A stretch of DNA of 64,000 bases from Halomonas sp. McH1-25 (GCF_022348165.1 NZ_JAKRFI010000001.1:496001-560000), one strand, 5' to 3'; numbered from the stretch's first letter, positions 27,613 to 36,193 are shown. A program made the numbers and translations. The notes: generated by a model from the letters alone, not told the origin.

Positions 27613-28020
27613 TCAGTTTTCGCCCAACGTCAACGTCTTGAGCATCAGCGTCTTACTGGTGTTCATGACCTCGACGTTGGCTTGATAGGACCGTGATGCC
27701 GCGATCATGTTGACCATCTCGTTGACCGGCTCGACGTTGGGCATGGTCACGTAACCCTCCTCGTCGGCCAGGGGATGCTCGGGGCGATACTCGATACGCA
27801 TCGGCGAAGGATCGTCGACGACTTGCGAAACGCGCACGCCACCGACGCCGCTGGCGGTTTGCGACTGGGTCTCGAACATGACCTGCTTGGCCCGGTAGGC
27901 TTCGCCGTCAGGGCCCGCCACGCTGTCGGCATTGGCCATGTTGCTGGCGGTGACGTTCATACGCTGCGCCTGGGCACTCATGGCGGACGCAGAAATATCG
28001 AAAACGCTAAACATAGACAC
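27613..28020 (-). CDS. flgC: Flagellar proximal rod protein FlgC
   Basis: A 135-residue rod protein: FSVFDISASAMSAQAQRMNVTASNMANADS at the start and NMIAASRSYQANVEVMNTSKTLMLKTLTLGEN at the end. The GTG start at 28020 (MSMFSVF) has GGAG at a 9-nt spacing, whereas the ATG at 28014 is 15 nt away, so GTG is preferred. It lies 6 nt after flgB. Confidence 0.95.
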   Translation of the reverse strand: MSMFSVFDISASAMSAQAQRMNVTASNMANADSVAGPDGEAYRAKQVMFETQSQTASGVGGVRVSQVVDDPSPMRIEYRPEHPLADEEGYVTMPNVEPVNEMVNMIAASRSYQANVEVMNTSKTLMLKTLTLGEN

Positions 28021-28026
28021 GCGGCA

Positions 28027-28440
28027 TTACTCCGACTGCATGGCCGATTTCAGGCCCTGAATCTTGCGGTTGAGGATGGTCAGCCCGGCTTGATAGCGAA
28101 CCGCATTGTCGGCAAACTGCGCCCGCTCGCGGTCCATGTCCACGGTATTACCGTCCAGACTGGGCTGATCGGGGACGCGATAGAGCAGATCCCGACCCAT
28201 CGAGACCGGCGCCTGGGCAGGAATGTGACGGCTGGACGTCGTGGCCAGGCTCAGCCCTTCGCGACTGGCACGTCCGTTATCCATGGCCCGGGACAACTCG
28301 CTGGAGAAGTCGAAGTCACGCGCCTTGTAGTTCGGCGTATCGGCATTGGCAATATTACTGGCCAGTACCTTCTGGCGCTCGGCGCGCAGATTGAGCGCTT
28401 CCTGGTGAAGGTTGAGCGACCCGGCAAGCTTGTCGATCAT
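28027..28440 (-). CDS. flgB: Flagellar proximal rod protein FlgB
   Basis: A 137-residue rod protein with the family pattern MIDKLAGSLNLHQEALNLRAERQKVLASNIANADTPNYKARDF-like start and the C-terminal DRERAQFADNAVRYQAGLTILNRKIQGL. The first gene of the flgBCDEFGHIJ(KL) operon. Two ATGs adjoin at 28443 and 28440; AAAGGG is better spaced for 28440. A frame from 28539 would add an atypical leader. Confidence 0.94.
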   Translation of the reverse strand: MIDKLAGSLNLHQEALNLRAERQKVLASNIANADTPNYKARDFDFSSELSRAMDNGRASREGLSLATTSSRHIPAQAPVSMGRDLLYRVPDQPSLDGNTVDMDRERAQFADNAVRYQAGLTILNRKIQGLKSAMQSE

Positions 28441-28601
28441 CATCGAGCCCTTTGGCTTGGATGGGGAAAGATTCAGCGTGGAGAATAGACCCCTCCCTGT
28501 CAGCCCAAAGGCAAAAACAGGCCGCGATTTGGCTATCATTTCGACGTTTGGTTTTTCTCGTCTGCTCCTAGAATCGGCGGCTATCGAGTTGGGAGGCGGA
28601 T

Positions 28602-29345
28602 ATGCGGATCACGACAGACGCCACGTTGAGCGGCAAATCACGGCGGGTAACGATGCGTCTCTTGACGAGGCTAGCGTTGCTGTTCGTCCTGTGGCTGGCC
28701 CCCGCCATCGCGACCTGGGGCGCAGCGGAAGTCGACGCCAAGATAGAGGAACGCGTCACGGCGTTTCTGGCCGAGCGTGTCAGCGGCTTGGGGCGCGATA
28801 TCCAAATAACTGTACATCCGGCATCGGCACGCTTACCCGACTGTGTCGATCCACAGCCTTTCCTGACCAATCCCGAGCAGCGTTTGTATGGCCGTATTTC
28901 CGTCGGTCTGCGTTGCGGAGAGCGTGGGCAGCAGACACGCTACTTGCAGGCCAGCGTTTCCGTGGTGGTCGATCATGTGGTCGTCGCTCACGATATCGAT
29001 GCCGGCAGCCTCATTACCGCCTCCGACCTGACCTTGGCGGAGGCTCGCCTGGAACGCCTGCCCCGCCATGCCCTGCTGAGTGTCGATGAAGCCCTGGGGT
29101 TGAGCGCCGCTCGGCCACTGCGGGCCGGCACTACGCTGCAAACCCATTACCTGCGCCGACCGCAGCTGGTCTCGCGTGGCGACCATGTGACCGTAACGGC
29201 CCAAGGCGCCGGGTTTTCGGTCAGTCGCAAGGCCAAGGCCCTGGACAGCGGCGCACTAGGCGACGAGATTCGCCTGGGAACCGACAACGGCGAGCAGTTG
29301 GTAGCGACCGTGACAGGCCCCAACCAGCTAAAGATCACGCTCTAA
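28602..29345 (+). CDS. flgA: Flagella P-ring assembly chaperone FlgA
   Basis: A 247-residue periplasmic chaperone of FlgI. It has a long basic leader then a signal peptide (LLTRLALLFVLWLAPAIATWGAA). The SAF/FlgA C-terminal domain is clear: VVVAHDIDAGSLITASDLTLAEARLERL, PLRAGTTLQTHYLRRPQLVSRGD and GDEIRLGTDNGEQLVATVTG. GGAGG precedes the ATG at 28602; an internal ATG at 28653 would give a shorter leader and is an alternative. Divergent from flgB, as in enteric bacteria. Confidence 0.94.
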   Translation: MRITTDATLSGKSRRVTMRLLTRLALLFVLWLAPAIATWGAAEVDAKIEERVTAFLAERVSGLGRDIQITVHPASARLPDCVDPQPFLTNPEQRLYGRISVGLRCGERGQQTRYLQASVSVVVDHVVVAHDIDAGSLITASDLTLAEARLERLPRHALLSVDEALGLSAARPLRAGTTLQTHYLRRPQLVSRGDHVTVTAQGAGFSVSRKAKALDSGALGDEIRLGTDNGEQLVATVTGPNQLKITL

Positions 29346-29395
29346 CATGTCATGATCGAGAGTGGGCGCTGGAACCTAAATTTCTGCCGGTGGAC

Positions 29396-29422
29396 TAAAG
29401 TATTCATACCCAGCGCCGATAG
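29396..29422 (+). promoter_or_regulatory. Sigma-28 type promoter for flgMN
   Basis: TAAA at 29396-29399, 15 nt, GCCGATAG at 29415-29422, 33 nt upstream of the flgM start. One mismatch to the consensus. Transcription of flgM by sigma-28 gives the known feedback in which the anti-sigma factor is made with the late genes. Confidence 0.8.
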
Positions 29423-29455
29423 ACAGGGAAAGCGACCTATCGTGAGGATGTTTGC

Positions 29456-29737
29456 GTGAAAATCGACAGTTCTCAGCCATTGAACCCGATCACCCAGGGT
29501 GAAACCGGCAAGAAACCCCAAGCCAGCCCGACAGATTCGGCCACGAGCAAGACTCAACCGGCAACCGTCACCCACTTGAGCGACGGTACCAATGACGCCA
29601 GCAAGGATGTCGATGCCGCTCGCGTCGCCGAAATCCGCCAGGCCATCAGCGAGGGCCGTCTCGATATCCGCGCCGAGCGTATCGCCGACGGTTTGATCGA
29701 CAGCGTGCGCGATCTGCTCGGCGACAAGACATCCTGA
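29456..29737 (+). CDS. flgM: Anti-sigma-28 factor FlgM
   Basis: A 93-residue, mostly disordered protein with the FlgM C-terminal sigma-binding part (DVDAARVAEIRQAISEGRLDIRAERIADGLIDSVRDLL). It holds sigma-28 inactive until the hook is complete and is then exported. Start is GTG (29456, residues MKIDSSQPLNP) with AGGA at a 7-nt spacing. The middle Thr/Ala/Ser-rich part is typical. Confidence 0.95.
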   Translation: MKIDSSQPLNPITQGETGKKPQASPTDSATSKTQPATVTHLSDGTNDASKDVDAARVAEIRQAISEGRLDIRAERIADGLIDSVRDLLGDKTS

Positions 29738-29757
29738 ATCGTAGCGGAGTATCGACC

Positions 29758-30210
29758 ATGAGCCTGGCCCGGCATATCGCCCGTCAACGCAGTCACCTCG
29801 AAACCCTGATCGAGCTACTCGAAGCCGAACGGGACAGCCTGGCACATGGTCACGTCGACGGACAACGTCTTTCGCAACTGGCCCGTGACAAGCAGGAGAC
29901 CATTGCCCTGCTCGAGCAACTCGAGTCCCAGCGGGTCACCGCTCAGCGTAAGCTGGGCTATGGCGAAGGCCGACTCGGTGCAGAGAAAGCGGCTCAGGAT
30001 GCCGGCTGCATGCAAGATTGGCAGACCTTCCGTGAAAGGGCGCAGCAGGCCAAGCAGCTCAATCAATTCAACGGTGTCCTCGTCGGTTCCAGGCTGGCCC
30101 AAAACCAGCGAATTCTCGACTTCCTCAATGAGGCGGCTGGCAAAGCGCTTTATGGGCCCGACGGCCAATCGCGCCGACGCGGCTTCGGTGGCATTGCCTC
30201 CAGCGCCTAA
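29758..30210 (+). CDS. flgN: Flagellar export chaperone FlgN
   Basis: A 150-residue helical protein with the FlgN pattern (RQRSHLETLIELLEAERDSLAH, LARDKQETIALLEQLESQR, FRERAQQAKQLNQFNGVLVGSRLAQNQRILDFL). It is the chaperone for FlgK and FlgL. It lies 20 nt after flgM. No rho-independent terminator is visible after its stop. Confidence 0.92.
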   Translation: MSLARHIARQRSHLETLIELLEAERDSLAHGHVDGQRLSQLARDKQETIALLEQLESQRVTAQRKLGYGEGRLGAEKAAQDAGCMQDWQTFRERAQQAKQLNQFNGVLVGSRLAQNQRILDFLNEAAGKALYGPDGQSRRRGFGGIASSA

Positions 30211-30411
30211 ATGTAAATCTACCGTAAAAACTTCGTATATTTTAGGTAAGCATTTTGTCTTGACCCGCAAATAACAATCCGCTGTTATAGTGTGATCGAC
30301 GGTTATATGCCTTCAGTATAAGGATATAATGATGTGCGCGGTCGCTATTACGTTTTTTTCTTGTGGCAATGATCCACAGCTTGCGGCGTTACCTCTGCGG
30401 GGGACGATCGC
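30211..30411 (+). promoter_or_regulatory. A+T-rich leader region of the HDOD-GGDEF gene
   Basis: About 200 bp without a gene, clearly A+T-richer than the flanks. A sigma-70-like pair TTGACC (30260-30265) and TATAGT (30286-30291) has a 20-nt spacer, longer than ideal. Another A+T-rich stretch with TATAAGGATATAATG is at about 30317-30331 and could supply a better-placed -10. No sigma-28 element is seen. Confidence 0.4.
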
Positions 30412-31890
30412 TTGATTTCCGATGCGTTGCGCCAGTCGCTAGCCGCTTGCCCCACCCTGCCTTCGCTGCCCGCAGCCGTACTCAAGGTCATCGAGTTGGC
30501 GCGCGATCCCGATGTCAAATTGCAGCCGCTGGTCGAGGCGCTCAATCATGATCCGGCGCTAACCGCCAGGCTGATTTCCCTGGCCAATACCGTTTACTAC
30601 ACCTTGGGTGGCAGACCGGCCAGCACATTGCGTGAGGCGGTCGAAAGGCTCGGGCTGGAATTGTCCGTCTCGTTGGCGCTGGGATTCAGTTTGGCGCGAA
30701 GCTACGGTAACCGGGCCCGAGCCAAGGGCCTGGACCTGCATCGGTATTGGCAGCGCTCGCTGACCAGTGCCATTGCCGCACGTGAACTGGCGCGCCACGT
30801 GGAGGGTAGACTGGACAGCGATACGGTCTTTACCGCTGCGCTGTTGCAGGATATCGGCATGCTGGCACTCGATGCCGTCGAAGGGCCCATTTATGCCGAT
30901 ACGTTGGCAGGTGCCCTGCAGCACGACGAAATCAGCCTGCGCGAGCGAATCGATCTGGGAGCAGATCATACCGAAATCGGTGCATGGCTTGCCGCCACCT
31001 GGGGGCTATCGCCGCTGAGCTGCGAGTGGATTCGCTACAGTCACGACTGTCCCGTCAGTCGACAAGCCCTGACGGGTAGCGAGTGCGTCATGCTATCGGG
31101 ACGCCTGGCAGATATCTGGCTGGCACCGGAAGGCCACAAGACCCTGGCCCAGCTCGAGCCTTGGCTTGGTAACGACACCTTTCGCAGCGAACTGCTGGGC
31201 AGCATCCAGGAACAGTTGCCCACTATCGCGGAGCTGTTCGATGTCGATGCGCCGGACAAGATCGACCCTCAACAGCTCCTCTTCGAAAGCAAGCAGCTCT
31301 TGCTCGAGCGCAGCCTCAATCTGCATGAGCTGGTCAAGAAGCAGGAGGGCGAACTTGCCCAACTGCGCGAAAACAATGCCAAGCTCAATGAAGCCATCCG
31401 TTTCGATCCCCTGACGCAGCTATACAATCGTCAGTACCTGACCCAACTGTTCGAAGACTGCTTCTGCGAGGCCCAGAACGAGGGCTCGTCCTTGTCCCTC
31501 GTCTTCATCGATCTCGACCATTTCAAGCAGATCAATGATGAGCATGGACATCATTTCGGTGATGAAGTCCTGCGCTCCTTCGCCAAACTGCTGCAATGCT
31601 CCAGCGAGGCCAGTACCATCGTGGGACGCTACGGTGGTGAAGAGTTTCTAGCCATCCTCAAGGATCGCTCTCACGCAGAGGCATCGGCATTTGCCGACAC
31701 TCTCTGCGCCAAGTTGCGCGATCAGCCCCTGATACATCATGCCGGCACGCCTATTTTCATTACGGCATCCGTAGGCGTCGTCAGCTTGAGTGATGGAAAT
31801 TTTTCTCTGCCCAAAGAGATGATTCATGTCGCCGATCAGCGCATGTATCTCTCCAAACGTCAGGGGCGCAACCGGATCACGGCGCAATAG
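30412..31890 (+). CDS. HDOD-GGDEF domain protein (probable diguanylate cyclase)
   Basis: A 492-residue cytoplasmic protein. The N-terminal HDOD domain (about residues 8-210; LPSLPAAVLKVIELARDPDVKLQPLVEAL, DPALTARLISLAN, LLQDIGMLALD) is joined by a coiled coil (about 295-330) to a GGDEF domain with DLDHFKQINDEHGH and GGEEF at 408-412, so it should make c-di-GMP. No RxxD inhibitory site is seen before GGEEF. The start is TTG at 30412 after GGGGGACGATCGC; no in-frame ATG is nearby. It adjoins flgMN and is convergent with the next gene, 3 nt between stops. A link to motility control is inferred. Confidence 0.88.
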   Translation: MISDALRQSLAACPTLPSLPAAVLKVIELARDPDVKLQPLVEALNHDPALTARLISLANTVYYTLGGRPASTLREAVERLGLELSVSLALGFSLARSYGNRARAKGLDLHRYWQRSLTSAIAARELARHVEGRLDSDTVFTAALLQDIGMLALDAVEGPIYADTLAGALQHDEISLRERIDLGADHTEIGAWLAATWGLSPLSCEWIRYSHDCPVSRQALTGSECVMLSGRLADIWLAPEGHKTLAQLEPWLGNDTFRSELLGSIQEQLPTIAELFDVDAPDKIDPQQLLFESKQLLLERSLNLHELVKKQEGELAQLRENNAKLNEAIRFDPLTQLYNRQYLTQLFEDCFCEAQNEGSSLSLVFIDLDHFKQINDEHGHHFGDEVLRSFAKLLQCSSEASTIVGRYGGEEFLAILKDRSHAEASAFADTLCAKLRDQPLIHHAGTPIFITASVGVVSLSDGNFSLPKEMIHVADQRMYLSKRQGRNRITAQ

Positions 31891-31893
31891 CAC

Positions 31894-32304
31894 TTACAGA
31901 CGTGCCTCGATTCGCTCGAGAATTTGCTGACTGACCTTGTTCGCAATCGGCTGGGCGGCCTTGTTGACTGCCTTTTCCAGAAGCCGGTTGCGAATCTGGT
32001 ACTCCACGGTCAGTGTCACCCGCGTCCCCTCGGGTACGCTTTCGAGCACATAACGCCCTTGATTGCGGACCCCCTCCACCGACTCCCACGCCAAGGTATC
32101 GGGTGCCCGCCGCTCCGTGATCCTTACATCGAAACTCCAATCCATACCTATGGCGTGGATATGCCAGCGGTAGCGGGAATCGCCAAGCGGTTCAATCGAC
32201 TCGATCATGTCGGAATAATCGGCAAAGTTCTCGACCTGCTCCAGCAGGGCAAAAACTCTTTCGCGTTCCGCATGGACAATTGCGCTATGTTCAATGGTCG
32301 CCAT
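31894..32304 (-). CDS. SRPBCC (START-like) family protein
   Basis: A 136-residue protein of the polyketide cyclase/dehydrase or COQ10-type SRPBCC fold: HAERERVFALLEQVENFADY, then SDMIESIEPLGDSRYRWHIH, RRAPDTLAWESVEG and a long C-terminal helix. Such proteins bind hydrophobic ligands in a deep cavity; the ligand here cannot be told. It is not RatA by neighbourhood (no smpB or rnfH beside it). It stands alone, convergent with the HDOD-GGDEF gene. Confidence 0.8.
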   Translation of the reverse strand: MATIEHSAIVHAERERVFALLEQVENFADYSDMIESIEPLGDSRYRWHIHAIGMDWSFDVRITERRAPDTLAWESVEGVRNQGRYVLESVPEGTRVTLTVEYQIRNRLLEKAVNKAAQPIANKVSQQILERIEARL

Positions 32305-32524
32305 TCGATACTCTCGCCGGTTCGCTGAACTGCTTCGAGGGTAACGTCAGCTACGTCGAATCGCCAGTCGCCGATTCTGGCTGTTGGTTTCTTCTACAGG
32401 TAAGATGACGCCCGCTCTCGATATGCGAGCAGCTAGTGGCGATGAGCGTATCGCTCGTCTTCCGGACACCCGGATCCCGGACTTCGTCTTCGACGAAACC
32501 AATAAATTCTCCGGCAGGATCATC

Positions 32525-33226
32525 ATGACCCAACGACCTACCGATGCCATGAGCATCGACACCCGCAAAGCCGTTGTCATCTATTCCGGCGGCATGGATT
32601 CCTACACCGTTCTTCACAAGGCATTACGCCAGGGTTTCGAGGTTCACGCACTTTCCTTTCACTACGGCCAGCGCCACGCCAGAGAACTTCATGTGGCCGA
32701 ACGGGTATGCAGTGACCTGCAGGTCAGTCACCGACTCATCGACATCCGCGCCATTCACTCGCTCATGGATGGCTCGGCACTGACCGATACGGCGCGCGAT
32801 ATGCCAGCAGGCGATTACGCCCAGGACAACCTGACCGCTACCGTAGTTCCCAACCGCAACATGGTACTGCTGTCACTGGCAATCGCACATGCCGTCAATA
32901 TCGGCGCCAATGTCTGCTTCTACGGCGCGCATGGCGGCGATCACGTACTGTATCCCGATTGCCGCCCGGAATTCGTCGACAGAATGAATGCCGTGGCGGC
33001 CATCGCCAATTTCGAGCCGGTGCACATCGAGGCTCCCTATCTTCATTCCGACAAGGCAACCATCCTGGCCGACGGGTTGGCGATGGGCCTCGATTATGCA
33101 GATACCTGGACCTGCTATCTGGGCGAAGAGCAGGCTTGTGGCCGATGCGGCAGTTGTCGCGAGCGGTTGGCGGCCTTTGCCGCCAACGGCGTTACCGATC
33201 CCCTGCGGTACGCAAACCATGTATAG
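32525..33226 (+). CDS. queC: 7-cyano-7-deazaguanine synthase QueC
   Basis: A 233-residue ATP-dependent ligase that converts 7-carboxy-7-deazaguanine to preQ0 on the way to queuosine. The PP-loop motif SGGMDS is at residues 21-26; the zinc site is near the C-terminus ([25 protein letters not shown]). The ATG at 32525 after CAGGATCATC is preferred; the frame is open upstream to 32384, and MSIDTRKA at 32549 is an alternative. The 220-nt upstream gap shows small hairpins but no recognisable preQ1 riboswitch. It overlaps queE by 8 nt. Confidence 0.95.
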   Translation: MTQRPTDAMSIDTRKAVVIYSGGMDSYTVLHKALRQGFEVHALSFHYGQRHARELHVAERVCSDLQVSHRLIDIRAIHSLMDGSALTDTARDMPAGDYAQDNLTATVVPNRNMVLLSLAIAHAVNIGANVCFYGAHGGDHVLYPDCRPEFVDRMNAVAAIANFEPVHIEAPYLHSDKATILADGLAMGLDYADTWTCYLGEEQACGRCGSCRERLAAFAANGVTDPLRYANHV

Positions 33227-33866
33227 CGTCAAGGAAGCCTTCTATTCGCTCCAGGGCGAAGGAGCGCGTGCCGGAAGAGCTAGCGTGTTTTGCCGGTTTT
33301 CGGGCTGCAACCTGTGGTCGGGGCGCGAACGCGACCGGGCGACTAGTGTGTGCCGCTTTTGCGATACCGATTTCGTCGGGACCGACGGTCAGAACGGAGG
33401 GAAGTTCGCCATGGCAGGCGAACTAGCCAGCCACCTTGCATCGCTATGGCCAATGTCTACCAGCGAGGCGACGACACCCTATGTCGTGTTCACTGGCGGC
33501 GAGCCGCTGCTCCAGCTCGATTCCTCACTCATCGCGGCCATGCATGACCGCGGTTTCGAGATCGCCGTGGAAACGAACGGTACGTTAAAGCCCCCTGCGG
33601 GTATCGACTGGCTATGTGTCAGCCCCAAGGGCCGGGCTCCACTGAGTCTTACCCAGGGCAACGAGATCAAGCTGGTCTATCCCCAGCCGGATGCCATGCC
33701 CGAGCGCTTTAGGGACCTGGCATTCGAGCATTTCTTTCTGCAGCCCATGGATCTCGATTTCCAAGGCGTAGAAGGAAACACCCTGACGCAAACCGTAGAC
33801 TACTGTCTAGCCCACCCACAGTGGCGCCTGTCCATCCAGCTCCACAAGCTAGCGGGGATCGATTGA
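33219..33866 (+). CDS. queE: 7-carboxy-7-deazaguanine synthase QueE
   Basis: A 215-residue radical SAM enzyme that converts carboxytetrahydropterin to 7-carboxy-7-deazaguanine. The cluster cysteines are Cys30, Cys45 and Cys48, i.e. the CX14CX2C form known from Burkholderia QueE, instead of CX3CX2C. The N-terminal substrate motif [12 protein letters not shown] and the GGEPLLQ element are present. The ATG at 33219 overlaps the queC end, and its TGA overlaps the next ATG (TGATG). Confidence 0.95.
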   Translation: MYSVKEAFYSLQGEGARAGRASVFCRFSGCNLWSGRERDRATSVCRFCDTDFVGTDGQNGGKFAMAGELASHLASLWPMSTSEATTPYVVFTGGEPLLQLDSSLIAAMHDRGFEIAVETNGTLKPPAGIDWLCVSPKGRAPLSLTQGNEIKLVYPQPDAMPERFRDLAFEHFFLQPMDLDFQGVEGNTLTQTVDYCLAHPQWRLSIQLHKLAGID

Positions 33867-34726
33867 TGACACTCTTCGTCAATAATCTGACTCATCTGGA
33901 TGTCTCGTTGTGGTGTCCGCAACGCGGCCTGATCGGAGCCAGTTGGCATGTGGATGTCGAACTCGACGGCCAACTCGGCGAAGACGGCATGCTTTTCGAC
34001 TTCGGAGAGGTCAAGCCCTGGGTCAAGTCGCATCTCGATAGCGGACCGGACCATACCCTCCTGGTACCACTGGAGGCGCCGGGCCTGAGCGTACACGACT
34101 GCAATGAAGGGCTTTGTGTTCGGACCGTGACGCCGTATGCCATGGAGGTGCGTGGTCCGCGTCAAGCCTTCAGCTTACTACCATGGCGGGAAATCACTCC
34201 GCAGCGTCTCGCCGCCCACTACAGCGACTTACTGAGTCGGCGCCCTCCGCCGAGGGTGGAATCCATCAGGCTGCGGTTGCATGAAGAGCCGATCGATGGT
34301 GCCGCATTCACTTACAGCCATGGGCTGAAGCGACACGTCGGAAACTGTCAGCGCATTGCGCACGGCCATCGTTCACGCCTACGCATATGGGCTCAGGGAT
34401 CGAGGCAGCCCGAATTGGAAACGGCTTGGGCGGAGCGGTTGCACGACCGCTATCTGGTGACTGAAGAGGATATTGTTGATGCCGGCCCACCGGGGCCGCA
34501 AGGCCAACTGACGGTGCGTTACAAGGCCGCTCAGGGACAATTTCAGATTCGCCTGCCCCGTGATCGCTGCATCACCATGCCGACGCCGACCACGGTAGAG
34601 CATATCGCCGCTTGGCTATCGAAGAGCATTGTGAGCGAATCGGGCAATGAAGTTCGCGTGCAAGCCTTCGAAGGGATCGGCAAGGGCGCGTTTTCCGGGC
34701 CACGCCGCACGATGGCCGCCGGCTGA
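33866..34726 (+). CDS. QueD-like 6-carboxytetrahydropterin synthase family protein with two T-fold modules
   Basis: A 286-residue protein, about twice the length of a usual QueD (about 120). The first module (1-142) has GMLFDFGEVK (41-50), PDHTLL (61-66) and LHEEP (138-142), like the second half of QueD, but the zinc HGH is replaced by GAS (24-26). The second module has SHGLKRHVGNC (151-161) and HGH (166-168), the zinc-binding half, but no DFGxLK or LDH motif. The active site may thus be split between modules. Position after queC-queE, with stop/start overlap, indicates the 6-carboxytetrahydropterin step of preQ0 synthesis. The function is inferred; the family match is good. Confidence 0.8.
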   Translation: MTLFVNNLTHLDVSLWCPQRGLIGASWHVDVELDGQLGEDGMLFDFGEVKPWVKSHLDSGPDHTLLVPLEAPGLSVHDCNEGLCVRTVTPYAMEVRGPRQAFSLLPWREITPQRLAAHYSDLLSRRPPPRVESIRLRLHEEPIDGAAFTYSHGLKRHVGNCQRIAHGHRSRLRIWAQGSRQPELETAWAERLHDRYLVTEEDIVDAGPPGPQGQLTVRYKAAQGQFQIRLPRDRCITMPTPTTVEHIAAWLSKSIVSESGNEVRVQAFEGIGKGAFSGPRRTMAAG

Positions 34727-34770
34727 AACGAATCACCGTTGGAATTCGGCGTCGAGAAGCAATTCTTCTA

Positions 34771-34819
34771 GGCTGAATGGATGAGAATGCGGAGCCAGGC
34801 TCCGCGTAGCCATTCAGCC
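34771..34819. repeat. Long two-stem palindrome upstream of the mscS-type gene
   Basis: Outer arms GGCTGAATGG (34771-34780) and CCATTCAGCC (34810-34819), inner arms GCGGAGCC (34789-34796) and GGCTCCGC (34798-34805). It is between the queD-like stop and the channel ATG at 34835, with no T-run after it. It may end the que operon with other factors or form a cruciform or a leader structure. Confidence 0.65.
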
Positions 34820-34834
34820 GATGGAGACAAAGGA

Positions 34835-36184
34835 ATGTATTGGCTCGAACGTCAATTCGGTACTGTACTGTCGAGTTGGGCCTTGGCATTGGCCTTGCTG
34901 CTGGTCGCCGCCACAGCATCCTTCGCCCTGCGCCAGATTCATCGCCGCGTACAGTCAAGCACCTCCCCTCACCTACGCGTTTTGCGCGTCCTAGACCAAG
35001 CCATCTACCTCCCCGTGCAGCTACTGATCTGGCTATACGGCCCAGCCATATCCTTGCTCATTCTGTTGCCTGAAGTACCCGCAAGAATGGCGCTGGTCAT
35101 CGTCGCGCATACGCTCGGCGCAGTTCTTGCCATCTGGCTGTTCCTGCGCCTTTCCCGGCGGATGATTGCCCACCTGGATCGTTGGTCGCAGCGACGCAGC
35201 AATGCGCTGGACAAGTATTTCTTTCCCTTTCTGGCGCGCTGTTGCGCCGTTCTGCTACCCGTTTTCCTGCTCTTCTCGCTCCTGCCGCTGGTCACGGAAT
35301 CCCCGGGGCTTGAGGCCGTGCTGCACAACCTGGCCAGCCTGGTACTCATTGGTGGGATCGCCGCTGTGCTTATGTACATGGTCGGCATCGGCGAAAACAT
35401 CTTGCATGCACGCTTCAATACCGATGTCGCCGACAACCTGCGTGCACGGCAGGTGCACACTCAAGTCGCCATGCTGCGCAAACTGATCAACTTCATCATC
35501 GTCGTTCTGGCAATCGCTTCGATGTTGATGGTGTTCGACAAGGTGCGCCAGCTAGGGGCCAGCATTCTCGCCTCGGCAGGGATCATTGGCGTCGTCGTCG
35601 GCTTTGCCGCGCAGAAAGTCCTGGGCAACCTGCTTGCCGGCATTCAGATCGCACTAACCCAACCCATCCGCCTGGACGATGCGGTAGTCGTCGAGGGCGA
35701 ATGGGGGCGCGTCGAGGAATTGACGCTGACCTATGTCGTGATCCGCATCTGGGATCTTCGGCGACTGGTCCTGCCCATCAATTACTTCATCGACAATCCT
35801 TTCCAGAACTGGACACGCAGTAGCGCCGATCTGATCGGAACCGTGTTCTTTTATGTGGATTACACCCTGCCACTCGATCCGGTCAGAGAAGAACTGGCCC
35901 GGATACTTGCCGCATCGACGTACTGGGATGGCAAGGTCAGTGTGGTACAGGCCACCGACTTCAGTGAACGTACCATGCAGGTCCGCATTCTCGTCAGCGC
36001 GGGTAATGGCGGCGATGCGTTCGATCTACGCTGTGAAGTACGGGAAAAGTTGATTGCTTTCATCAACGCCCACTATCCCTATGCTCTCCCTAGGCTACGG
36101 GCGGAAACGGGCGAACTGGCCCCCCAACCCGACAGGAATTCGACGAGCGATGACGTTGCCAGACGGCTCGGCGAAAAGGCTTGA
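34835..36184 (+). CDS. MscS-family mechanosensitive channel
   Basis: A 449-residue inner-membrane protein with about six hydrophobic segments, then the pore helix and beta domain of MscS: SILASAGIIGVVVGFAAQKVLGNLLAGI, LTQPIRLDDAVVVEGEWGRVEELTLTYVVIRIWDLRRLVLPI. The C-terminal alpha/beta part follows. Such channels release solutes under hypo-osmotic shock, important for halophiles. The ATG at 34835 follows GGAGACAAAGGA. It is longer than E. coli MscS (286) and resembles the YbdG/YnaI-like larger forms; a precise subfamily is not assigned. Confidence 0.9.
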   Translation: MYWLERQFGTVLSSWALALALLLVAATASFALRQIHRRVQSSTSPHLRVLRVLDQAIYLPVQLLIWLYGPAISLLILLPEVPARMALVIVAHTLGAVLAIWLFLRLSRRMIAHLDRWSQRRSNALDKYFFPFLARCCAVLLPVFLLFSLLPLVTESPGLEAVLHNLASLVLIGGIAAVLMYMVGIGENILHARFNTDVADNLRARQVHTQVAMLRKLINFIIVVLAIASMLMVFDKVRQLGASILASAGIIGVVVGFAAQKVLGNLLAGIQIALTQPIRLDDAVVVEGEWGRVEELTLTYVVIRIWDLRRLVLPINYFIDNPFQNWTRSSADLIGTVFFYVDYTLPLDPVREELARILAASTYWDGKVSVVQATDFSERTMQVRILVSAGNGGDAFDLRCEVREKLIAFINAHYPYALPRLRAETGELAPQPDRNSTSDDVARRLGEKA

Positions 36185-36193
36185 ATTGGCGTA

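Noticed and set aside
28441-28601. Possible sigma-54 promoter before flgB
   Set aside because: A GGCC...TTGC-like string exists on the minus strand, but the GG and GC doublets are not at the required distance.
32305-32524. Possible preQ1 riboswitch before queC
   Set aside because: The gap has small hairpins, but I see neither the conserved H-type pseudoknot with its A-rich tail nor a terminator or sequestered ribosome site.
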